DNA from: Pipra filicauda
Taxonomy: Eukaryota > Chordata > Aves > Passeriformes > Pipridae
Direction: 5' to 3'
Assembly (NCBI RefSeq): GCF_003945595.2
Contig: NW_024104301.1
Span: forward strand, 620,001-684,000
Length of the DNA stretch: 64,000 nucleotides
Below, piece by piece: positions 11,801-24,100 of the stretch (positions within the stretch are counted from its first letter, which is position 1; each line of letters starts with the position of its first letter). The notes beneath the pieces were generated by a model that worked only from the letters and a program-made list of their open reading frames with translations, did no database searches and was not told the origin of the DNA. The position numbers were made by a program, and so were the translations under genes.

Positions 11801-14800
11801 GCATATCACAGGCCACAAATAAATCATTTAGCCATTTGTTTACTCAGTGAAAGATGTTGGATTTGAATGAATATGACTTGCATTCCATTCTATGGGGGTT
11901 CTCTGAAAGTTTAGCACCAATTCACTGAAGACAGATGTGCATCACCTGTAATTCTGTGCAGATATAGGCACTGTGTGTTTGGCTTGCTTTGGTGACACTG
12001 AGGAAATCAGAGCCCTTAGGTTAGGGGAGAAAGTCTTACTAAACTTTGGAAAAAAAAATAGTATTGAAACTCCTCAATGGGTAAGAAAGACAGACTAAGG
12101 AGTTCAAAGTGGGAAACTATGCAGGAACTAATACATACGTGGTCCATCTCTTCTCATACTCAGTAGTTCTACTGCTCAGATGTGAGACATAAACCAGCTC
12201 TTTCCTCCTGTGTTTCCAAATGAAGTGAAATCACTCTCCTCACAAGGCTGACTGATAAAAGAAAAGAATTCTGATTTGCAGCAATAGGGGGACAAAAATA
12301 TATTGAATCACTGCTTCGAAGAGCAGCCACATCATTTCTGGTAATTGCACTACGTGGAAAATATATTTTCGCTTTTCCTTCCCTCCCTCCTACACTCTTG
12401 CCTAAGTAAGCAATCTGTGATTTACTTTTTTTCTCTTTACTGTGTTAAGATTTGCAGATTTTCAATAGTGCTTTGAATTTGTTTCTCCACCACAATTTGA
12501 TAAAATAAGCACTTTCCCTCCAATTGTAACCAGCTCATGATGCAATGAGCTTGATGGCTTTTCCATCCACATCCAGATAAAAACTGTGAATCGATAAAAT
12601 GTTCAGCAATTCAGTCAAATTACCCCTTCCTGTTCCTTTCAAATCCCTTTTAGTTTCCCATCCAGTGAGATCTGGGATGTTAGGATTTAAGCTGCCAGAT
12701 TTCCCTGGGCCTTGAAGCATTTCTTGTACTGCCCTTTGCTTGCTGAGACAAAACTCCAGCGTCATCGATACTAGAAATGGTAAAAATCACACACGATCAT
12801 TGCTGACAAGCAGGAGACAACACTGCAGGGGAGGCTTTACTCTGAAAGCTCAGCAAAAACCCCAGTTCTTGGACAATGTGCCCACTGATTTCTTGCTAGG
12901 AAACCAGAGGTGTTTTTGCCATGCAAACACCCATGTGGTATCTGTGCATCTCAGGGAGATTTTAGCCCACAGAGGAAAGGATGTGAGGGACCCTCCCCAG
13001 CTCATCACAGTGTTAAATGACTTCACTGGCATCAAGTTCACAACCAGTGATAAAAGCGGGAGGATTTAAAGCACTGGTTTAAAAAAGAATTTACCTATTC
13101 AACACTTCTTACCCAGATGCATCCCAAAGAGTATTGCTTAATTAATTACAACATTATGTATGAAAGATCTAGGTATGGATCCCTCCAGAAAATCTACTCA
13201 CTATTTAATCACTATGACAACCTTTATACACTATTTCAAACCATTCCTTAGCTGAGGCTTGGATTTTTGTTGGTTCTGTCACAGGGGGACAGGTTTTCAC
13301 ATGTGCCACAAACTTCAAATTATATGTCAGATTTGCTGTAAAAAAAGAAAGAAAAAAAAAGCATCTCCTCATCTGTCTGCACAGCTACAGGGAGGCATGT
13401 TGGGACTCAGCTTTGCCTTCCCCTTCAGCTCCTTTTCCTCCTTCAGCCCAAGGTACCTCTGGTCATGGAGAAGGCCCTGAGGTTCACCTTCTGTGCCTCC
13501 TCCTTGCACATTCCTGCTCACACAGAAGGGAACTCTGCAAGGAAAGCCATTAGCTGCAAAATCTCAGGACAAATCAAAACCAAACCCACGCCCTGTGCTT
13601 AGTCCTACTCCCCAGGCCTATTGTTTCCTTTTAAATTTTGGCCCACCAAGTGGATGACAGTGGGGACAACGCTGAGAAAAACTCCATCTCCCAAGTAGAA
13701 CCTTCTGAGCCTGTTTACGAGTGTGCAACCCCCACATGTTCCAGCTGCTCCTCATTTTAGCACTGGGACAGGTCGCAGATCACCTCCAGCAGCCTGATCT
13801 TGGAAGAAAACTGCTCAGAGGAGGGAGGAGGGAAGAGATGCCCACAGTTTGCATAGCTCTGAAGAGTCAGAATCAAACCACAAGTGGAATTACAAGGGTC
13901 ACAGGATCATTCCAGACTATGAGCTATCAGCTGGAATGACTATCCCAGTGCTGTCTCAGGATGGACAATCCCTGCTGTAACGAGACTCAGTCTATCTGCA
14001 GCAGAGCACAGTCTGTGCTGAGACTGTCACAGAAAAATGTTATTCAGTATTTTGAGTTTTAAACATATTTTTACATGTTTTATAATTCATGCTGAACATA
14101 ACCTTCCCATACAGACCAGGTTTAGCAAAGTCCTTCAGGTTTTTCAGGTAGAAGACAAAAAGAAGAAGCAAAAAAGACAGAGAAGCAAAAAACTGACTAC
14201 AAGTCCATGTGGTTTGATATAGTTTCTGAGATAATAAAAAAGCCAATTTCTTACCCTTATAAACTCAATTCTTGTCTCTGAAGTGCTACTACATTTACCT
14301 ATGGATGTGTTTTATATGTGCACATTTTGTGAGGATGGCAGCTGAACCGTGCAGAGTGCAAGAAAACAGCTCATTGATTAAACTGGTATAAAATTCATAA
14401 ATTTATCCTAATTGGAGAATTTATGCAATCTCAAACTGCTTTCTTGCACTTACTGCACAGTCTGCTACTCCCTTGCAATGGCTATATCAGGAAAAAGAAT
14501 AAAAATCAGCTACTTTATTTACTAGAAAATAAAGCAAGTCTGATCATATGCAATGATACACTCATTAAAATAAAAATACACAAAACACAGCCTGAGATTT
14601 TAATTCTAGGATTTTTGCCATGAGTTGACATCGTTAACGGATTTTTCTTCTCCTTTGGTTTTTCGTGTGATCCTGTTTAAGAATTTTCTCTATTCAAGTA
14701 AAACAAATGGAACTGAACACCAGAAAACAAAATAAAGAGCACATTTCGCTTCATGAAATCAAAATAATTTTTCCCCTTGAAGAGCACATTCCTTGGTGTA

Positions 14801-15176
14801 CAGGATTTACACTTCAGAGAGCTTAGTACTCGAAGGTGTTTCATAGAGATCTGTTACACACAGATGAAAATGCTGCATTGATGGAGACATATTGCTGCCT
14901 GCAGGACTCAAACCTGCTGAGTTTACCTGAGCTTGGTGTTTTTCTCACTGAACGGAGCCAGCACAGCACTGGAGAGGGATCAGAATGTTGGGACAACGCT
15001 GCGTCACTGACAATGTTGCATCGGTTGCACGTTGGCTGAAGGCAGAGCCGGACACCCCGAACGATCAGGGTGGTGGAGAGAACCCTTTCTAAAGTGCACA
15101 GGCTGACAGGAGCCTCACCAGGCTGGGGCTGGCAGGTTCTCCACCCCATGGACAAGCACCTCAGTGTCTTTGGTTG

Positions 15177-18100
15177 TTAGGTTTCTCCAGCTCTCTTGTT
15201 CAGCTTGATCACGGCCTCCGTGGCTTGTTCCGGCAGGCACGACGGGTCCGACAGGATCGACGTGGTTGTGCTGAGGTGCCGGAGGGTGTTCAGCACCACT
15301 GCAAAAAAAAACAGGCAGAAAAGCAGCAAGAAAAGCCATTAGTCTGACTGATCTTTCTTCTGCACCCCTTGACAATTATAAATGTAAATTTAATACTTGC
15401 TGAACTGTAAGGAGGAACAGAAGGTCATTCCAAAGCTGAACATAAATCTCACATCTTCCTTCATCATGAGATAAATCACACTGCCAAACTTATTCCAACT
15501 AGAGCTGAATATTTGAAATTTAAATGCAGTTTAAGGCTGTTTAAATTCTGGTATATTCAGCAATATGGTTTTTTTCTTCTGTTCAGTGTTAAACACGGAA
15601 CCAAGTGTCTTCTCAGTCAGAAGAGGTTCTAATTTTTCCACTGAGCTAATAAAAAGGAAGTGCAAGTCATATTCATCATGTGCTGTCTTTGTCATCCTCT
15701 GACTTTCAAGAAATGATATTATATATGGTCTCACTTCCTATGATCTGGAATAGCTGCAGGATGGAACTTCACTTACTTGGCCTCAGAACAGGAAGAGAAC
15801 AGTGCTGATCCAACCAGGCCAGTGCTGTTTCATTCAGATCCTTAAAGCTTGTTGTGGAAACCATCGCATTGAAGGACTCAAACAATGGCTTAATGATAAT
15901 GCTGAACTGCAAACCACCAAATGTTAAGGGAGACATCAAAGGAGGAGTTCAAAACATTCTCTGGGAAAGGCTACTACACAGAAAATACTGGATTTCTTAA
16001 TGGACTTAACTACTAGAGGGATTGCAGCATTTCAAAAAATATTTGTTCAAACCTGTAACACTAAGACAAAGGAAAAATGAACCTCAATTCCTAATGACAC
16101 TCATTATACTTTGGACAATCCCTCCGTACTCACCTGAAAGGGGAAAAAGGCAAGGGGGGAAAAAAAGAAGGGAAGGGGGAGAGGAAAGGAAGGGGGGTAG
16201 AAAGGAAGAAAAGCGGGGGGGGGGGAAGGGGAATGTATAAGTTTGTAATTTTTTTTCCCTGAAATCTTTGCTATTCCCTCCCTGTGTAGGTCTTCCAAAA
16301 GACAACCAGACCTGCAGTTACAGCAGAGTCCTAAAGATTTCTTGCAGTACCTCACCTTTGTGTTGCATTTTATTTTCCAGTTACCTCCCACACATTTAAG
16401 CTGAACAAGCTGTGCCTCAAGACAGCCTGAAGGCAAGGATTCCTATCCATGCACAGATGTGGATGAAAACTGAGGACATTTGTTATTTAAGTAACTTGGC
16501 TTAAAGTCACAGCATCAGAATCCCAAGTTCTCGGCTCTGAATGTCCCAGTACCAAACTCTAAGTTCAGCAGGTTGATGTAAAAGGATACAATCCAAAACT
16601 TCCAGTTCTGCAGGGTCCTGCTCCTCACATACTCGTCAAACATCCTCCTCATGTGGTCAAACCTTTGCCGCGTTACGGGAACCCCGGTAGCCGGGAGCTG
16701 CTGTTGACACGAACTGGAAAGATGTTCCAAGGTCAGGATCCCACCAAAGAGGACACAATTCTCTTCTGGACTAAATCAGAGCATGAGAAAAGTGTGTACC
16801 CCCACTATTTCTGATCAAGGGGCTCCCCAGTGCACGAGGCTGACAAAATGTAACTGTTCCAGTCAGGAATACAAACTGTTTTCCCATCAATTTTGTCTGT
16901 ATTCAAAGTGATTCTCAAGTTGCTACGCACACTTGTTACAAGCAACAAAACTGAAAACAAAGTATAACATAGAATAAAGTAGTTTTGCGCATCCAATCAG
17001 GAGAAGGCACATTAGGAATCAAGGAAATATTTACAGTTACTCCTAATGTTACAGAAGAAAATGTAATGGAGATTCTGAAGGGACAGATCAATTTAAAATA
17101 AAATGAAACAGACTCCATCATACTTTTTAAGAAAAATAAAAAGGTTTTGATTTGCTGCTAATTCTAATATCATTCCTAAGCCTAAAACTTCTGGAGATGG
17201 AAGTAAAGCCACTGGGGTTCTCAAGGTGCTTTACAGTAGTATGTAACAATCATAACCCCACAGAGCAAACTGAGGCAGCAGGAAAGCGAAGTGATTTATC
17301 AGAGTTATATTCAGCCAGTGACAAACTTCCAGAGTCCAAGTCCTGTGTCTTATGTGTTCAATCCTATTTTCCTGTAAAATAGGACTGCATTTGAGAAGAA
17401 AACTGCAGCAAAGCCACTGAGAAGAGTAAGAGTGTTTGATCACCAGTGAGCACAGCTTTATAAATTAAGCATCACCACTGGCTTCTTCTCAGAATTATTC
17501 TGATGTGACACATCTTCCCTGATGCTGCCACTGTTGTGCATTTGTGCTCAGAGCTTGCTGAAAATCCACACAGTTTGTCCCAGTGCCCATCCCACAGGAG
17601 CTCTGCCTTTAGTCTGGAGCTGATAGCAACTCCACTGCTCTTCAGCACCCATCTGCTGCGTGGTGTGAGCCCTGGCAAACACTCCCTCTGTTAACCAAAG
17701 CAGGACAGAAAGCTCTCCAGGTCTCACATGATCGTGGCGTTCAGCTCCTCGATTTCCTCCCGGAGGCGCCTGGTTTCCTCTTGCATCTGGGTCCTTTCCT
17801 GCTGCAGTTTAGCAATATATTCTACTGCTCTCTGGAGTGTGATTGCATGGCTGATCTAGACCAAACACAAACACAGAGCTCACCTTCTGCAACAAAGTGA
17901 GACACACGAAGAGTTTGCCCCTAACCTGCAAAACACTCACAGAAGCGCTTCAGCACCTCAAGTTTCAGCACCTTAAGTTTCCTTCACTGTGGTGCAAAAC
18001 ACACGATCAGGCCAAGCAAAACACTTCAGACACTAAACCCTTCATTTCTCTGACTCCTCTTTGAACTCTAGTACAGAGAAATGTGGCTGCAGTGGTTGTT

Positions 18101-21100
18101 TTCTTCCAGACATTACATTTGTGCTACTTTGTTGAAAGAAGTATTTTAATAATTTAAAATGTTTTGTTTCATTATCTGTCCTCTTAAAAATATTTACAAT
18201 TCTTACTTAAGTACTGAAGGATGTACTACATCTGCTGATAGATTTATGGTGCTGGTAGAAGCGTTGTTTGAAGTTGACAATATAGATTATTTAGTTTGGG
18301 AAACCTGAAGTTATTAAACAGAAGGTAACATGTCTAGTTTCTTTCAAATACACTATTCTGGTCAAGAAGTGAAATTCTGATGACATATCACCTTGAAAAA
18401 TTATGTAAACAAAGAACAGTGCTACAGAAAAGGCTTTCATATTTTCCATGGTTCAAAAAGTACTGGTTTTACAGGACATTTAGAATTTTGTTGTACAGAT
18501 AAATCTGTATTTCAATTTAGCAAAGTTAAGTAATGTAGCCAGAATATGTTCCTAATTTGGACAAAGCCATTTGACAACGAGAAACCAATAAGGAAGTTTT
18601 TCTCTGTAAATCTATGCACAAAAGATAGGTGAAAGGGAAAAAATGCCTTGAGAACATCTGCCAGGCTGTGGGCACAGGGCCAGGTTCTTAAAGGCAGCTG
18701 AGTGACATGAGATGTGAAGGGTCCTAGAGGGATTTTCCACATCCCCCGCACTGGCCATGCTCCTGACTTCTCCCAGGAGGCAAAGGTATCAATGGTGTCA
18801 AAGTTTTACAGATCTCCCTGAGCTTTTCCATTCTCCCTGTGCCTCACTGACATGTTTCAGCACTATGTGCAGCACACACACGGTTGCTCTGCCCTCTCTC
18901 AGCTGACCAAAGGGAGCTCAGCTCTGGTTCACGTGGCAGCGTCCCAAACTATCCAGCTGTGCTCATAAATACAGGCATTAACTCAGGCCCAGGTCAAGGT
19001 GTATTAAACCAGGCCCAGCATCACACCAGCAGCATCTCCCTGGTTTCTGGCTGTGTCAGGCACAATAAGCTGACAATACTGGCTGGACCACAGTCTTCTC
19101 AAGTGCAGCTCTGGGGACCAGACCCACCCAGAACGGGTATAAAAGCCAATGTGTCAGAGGAAAGGTGGCATTACAGTAAATGCAAAGTCAGCTTATGCTG
19201 CAAACATGACAAACACCTTCATTACTGGGGTCTCAAGATCAGTTTTTCTTCATTCCCTGTTGGCTTTAAAGCTGCATTATTTCATCAAAGACTTGTTAAT
19301 GTTTGAAGTTGCAGCAGAACAACAATGTCTGAAAGATGAAGTGCTTCCACACACACCTGCTGACTACAACCCCTGGATTTCTCCCCTTCCCTTTTCAAAT
19401 CCCTCAGTTCAAGTATCTTCACTGGCAGACCGGCATTCTCAGTCAACAGTAAAATGATTAAATTTATTAACAAGTCTTTCAGAATGGCTCTGTTTTACAT
19501 TTCACATCAAACTGTTAGTGCTGCCCAGGTACTCACCGACTTGGAGTTGGCTGACACCAAACTGCTCAGGGCACTGAAACCAATCTTGATATTAGACCTT
19601 CGTTTCTGCTCTGAAAGATGCTTCATCCTTCGATTCTGCATAAAGAAAAACCAGCTCAGTCTATGCTGTTCTGCTTTACTGTTCTACTGCTATGATTACT
19701 TCAGCTATTCAAATTCAGTCATTTTTGTTGACTTGGGGCATTCACAGTCTCCCCAGTCAAAGCCATGGAACTATAAATTTGCAGTCAATGATTAAGGTTT
19801 TTAAAAAATAGCTGTCACTGTTTTAAATTCAATTCCAAACTTTGTAGGTTTCCTTCCTAAAGTGTAAGTTTTTATTTACACCATTTCTGAAGTCAAATTC
19901 CAATTTTTGAGGCATGCAATTAGTTAAGATTTTGTTGAAGCTTTTCTGTTTAAAACAGTCCATATCACTTATTCCTAACACATACAGAATGTCTACTGAT
20001 GTAACAGGCAGCCTGACAAAAAGAAAAAAAATAAATAAGAATCCACAACACCGGCCTACCCTGAGGATGAAGACTTTGTTAGGGATGAGCATTTTCATTT
20101 GTAGCTTTAAAAACTTACTTCCCCTCAAAATTCTTGTGAATTAAGTTCAGCTAGCTGAAGTCTTTTAACTGCATACTTTTGTCTGAGCAGTTTTCTTAGC
20201 ATGAGCAAAAAAAGTTGCTAAGTCTTGGGCCACAAGCTGCAAACTTGTGGGAGACAGAGAGCAGTGCAAGCTGCAAGATAAGGAAGCTGTGACTGTCAGC
20301 AAAAGCTGCAATCTGTCCAGATAAACCAGCTAATAACCTGTCTAGAGATAGGAAAAGAATCCAGCAAGGAACAAGAAGATCCTGGACCAAAACCCGCCAC
20401 TGGACCAAGGGCCATGGGCAAGGTGTGTCAAGAGCATGTGAAGAAGGTGCTGAGTGTAAGGGAATAAAAGCCCAGGGATTTCTCAGCTCCAAGTCCCTCT
20501 CCAGAGGCACCAGCCCCAGATGTTCCTATGGAAACCTTAACAAAGAACTTCAGCTGCAGCAACTGTGAGGGATTTAACCCATGAGCCTGCAGAGCTGTCT
20601 CTGTACCACCCCGTGCTCCTCCCTCTGCACTGCCTGTTGATTTCTCCTCCCAGTTGCCTCTGCTTACCCTGTGGTTTCTGTTATCCCTGTTTCTCTTACA
20701 CTGCAGTCAGTGGTGGTGGGGGGGGTGTATTTCTGTGTGAAAAGTTCCTCCCCCACCTCCAGCATTCCATGTACACACCCATCACCCCTGGAACCTCAGG
20801 AATCTGGTTATGGGGGGGAATCAGATGTTCAGGTTAAAGGAAGATACCGCTTGATGGGCACCATTATTGTCTATTATTTGTTCTGAATATCATCTATCCT
20901 GGGCCAATGTTGACCTGTTGGGGTAGATGTTCTGTCCAGTTGAGCAGGATAAGACAGTTACAAAGTACATGGAGTTGGTCCTACAGGCAGGGGGAAGCTG
21001 CAATGCTCGGTCTCAGGTTGATCCTGACTGGAATTGCAAAAGCTGGAGATAATTGTCAAACAGTGGTTGGAGATCCAATGAATGCAATTAGAACTTGTGA

Positions 21101-24100
21101 GGACATAAGAGTAAATTGAACTAAAGTACAGGAATGTAGACAGAGAGGAACACCCCAGCAACTACTGGGGAAGATTGCGACAGGCTTTGTTGACAGAGTT
21201 CTAATAGACAGAATTCTTCATTGACAGAATTCTAATAATAAATTGGCAGCAAGACTGTTTGTGGACCAAGCCACCTTTGACATCTACAACTGTTTTAAGC
21301 ATCCTATGCCAGGTTGGCAAGGAGGAAATTTGAAAGATATTATATTACCTGGAGGTTCAAGGCTTTTACAGCATGTAAATGATCTGGTACTTGCCAGCAA
21401 AGTATATGAAGGTTGTTTGAAAGATACTATTTGTCTGTGTAGAGCTTTAGCAGAAAGAAAAGGTCACCCTGCATCTCCTTCTAAGCTCCAGTTGTGTTGT
21501 CAGGAAGTAGAGTATCTAGTATTTATATTAACAAAAAACCAAAGATTAGTAGACCCAGAATGGGTCAAGGCTGTGATAGAAATTTCTTGGTCAGTAATAA
21601 AGAAAACAATTGGGAGAAATTTTTAGGCACAGAAGGATCCTGCAGTCCCTGGATCCCCAGGCTGCAGAATTAAGTAAACCATTGACAGAAGCTCCCAAGG
21701 CAGAGGAAGTGGAGTCTATACATTGGCATTCAGAGAAAGAAAAGACTTCTCAAGCTACAAAAGGAGCCTTAGTTTCTGCTTCAGCACTGGGATTGCCAGA
21801 TTACTCCAAGCCCTTTGAGCTATTTATGCAGGAGGACAAAGGAGCAGCCGCAGATCCCTTCTCAAGGCTGGGCCCACACAAAGCTGGGCCCACACCGCCG
21901 CCCCGTGGCTTCTGCTCAGTTCAGCTCAGCTGGAGCAGTAAGGAACCACTCCCATGTGACAGCCACGGCACAACAGCCGTCCTGAAAAACCAGTCACCGA
22001 CAGCCTGGAGACTGAGACAGAATCCAATACGGAACAAAACGGCTCCAGACCAAAAGCCATCCCTGGCCCAAGAGGTGAGTGCCAGGAGGGTGGAGAGCGT
22101 GTGAGGAAGGTGCAGAGACCGTAACGGTACAAAAGCCCAGGACTTCTTTGTTCTGGGTTCCTCTCCAGAGGCACCAGCTTGCATTGTTCCTACTTTTTTC
22201 TTGGAATTGGATGTCTGGGACTCTGCTGCAGGAAACCTGGGGTAAAGAAACTTCTTTGTAACATAGTTTGCCCTTTCAGAACACATTTCTGGCAGAGTGA
22301 GGCCTTCCAGTAGTAGCTCACCATCACCCCACTCTGGAAGGGAGGAAAACGGTGTAATAAAGCAGTGAAGTGGCTGCTCAAAACCACAGAAAATGCAGGT
22401 TCAAGAGCAGAACTGCTATTTTCGGTGCCTTCTATGCTTTTCCAAACTGAAATAATGTTACCTAGCAATACAGAACTGTTGAATCTAACTAACAATGCAG
22501 AGGATCAAAAGAACATACTCCTAGAGACTGGCAAATACCACTGCTTCTCTCTTTTCTTACAAAAGAGCTACTAACAATACACATCCAAAGTAATTCCTGT
22601 CAGAGCAGCTGAGTTTAAATGGCTATGAAGCCTATTTCATTGCAGAATTCTTACTTTTAAGAACACTGTTCCATCTAGTGACCCCTTTCCCACCATCAGC
22701 TAGCCCTGTTAATCTATTTCTCTGTTAACTCACTCTCTAGCAGCAAGAATAGGCTGCAACTACTGGTTGTGAGTATTCGTGCCATGCAAATCACTGCAAA
22801 CTTGTAGCATGGTCAGCAAGGGCCAGTTCTGATTCTCCTCTGCAACAGAACTAGAACTGAGTGCAATCACAGGCTGCAGGTGTTAAACTTACCTTTCTGC
22901 CCTGGGAGAAATCCAGGTGGTACCAACTCACAGGATAAGCAGAGCAAGAGAAGCCAGACAGGGGTTGGCACTTGCAAAACTGTTAAGTAACACTCCCTTT
23001 CACAACAGAACTAATGAGAGGGTTGCAGCTGATTGTTCTGCATTGTTTTTTTGTGGATAAGTTTCTCATACCATCACAGAAAGTGTTCTGACAAGGTCAG
23101 CTCGTGTGTGAGGCACAACCAGCGTCAGGTTCTATCTCTAGACCGCCGAGTTCTTACCCCAGTAATTCTCGAAGGGTTTTACAGGTGTAACTTGTAGAGT
23201 CTGTGGAGCTGCTTCTCTGTGGAGCAGCAAAGCATCACTGGAGACATGTAAGTAACTCAGCAGGTCAAGAACTTCCCCTCCAGCGATGGCCAGAGCCCTG
23301 CAGACTGAAGAGCCCCAACAGAACAATGGCAAAAAGCCACGGTTTAGAACACTAAGCCTGAAACCTTTGACCAAGTAAACTGAGACCTGTCACAACACTC
23401 CTGTGAGCCACAGCAGGAACTGCTGTCATGACCATAAGGACCTGCAGAGGTACAGCTAAGCCTGGCCCCTCTGGTGACACATCCCTGAAGAGCAGAGTAG
23501 ATTATTAAAGACTGACATTTTGAATTGAACAGAGCAGCACAGATGCAGCAGCAAGCTAAGCCCAACACACAAATATGCTACTGTCCTGAAGTACAACTTT
23601 CTCTTGTCCGTGCTCAGAAAAAAACAGCAAAGGAGAAAAGCCCCTCAAAGGAAAGGACACACACCTTAAATGCAGCCATAGTAGGGTCAGTGGCAGGTTT
23701 TCCTGAGCAGCTGTTCTGAGGAGACTGAGGGCTGGGGCTCTGCTCAGAGGTGCAGGGGGAAGCTTGGCCTGAATTCTGGCAGTCCCGGCCTTCATAAAGG
23801 AAGAAACACAAGTCACATTAACAAACAACTTCCTGTAGCAAATGTAACTGCTGAGAAGTTTCTACTCAGAAATGAACTGAAATGCAGTCGGTAACCAAAT
23901 TATACTGTTTGATGCAGCAACCACATGCTAGAAAACACCAAGATTGCTGGGAAAGCTTAGAATTTCATGGCACAAGCATAATACACCTCAAATAGCAAGA
24001 TGTAATACTCCTTTCACACACACATAGTTCAGCAAAGGCATGTCGAACACGTAGGCTGCGACTCCATCGTCCTGCTGGACTGCCCCATTTGACTCCAATT

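Larger units (their letters stand above)
9935..15176 (-). other. MLXIP: MLXIP 3' UTR (about 5.2 kb)
   Basis: This is the sequence after the MLXIP stop on the minus strand, AT-rich and without coding frames. A minus-strand AATAAA at 9957-9952 is the most distal signal before the intergenic region, placing cleavage near 9930-9940. Human MLXIP also has a 3' UTR of several kilobases. Upstream signals could give shorter forms. A short stretch near 11750-11800 resembles an inverted CR1 3' end. Confidence 0.6.
19636..23664 (-). other. MLXIP: MLXIP intron 12
   Basis: This 4.0-kb intron holds an antisense endogenous retrovirus remnant (about 20190-22290). The remainder, 19636-20160 and 22300-23664, shows nothing recognisable. 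Confidence 0.8.
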
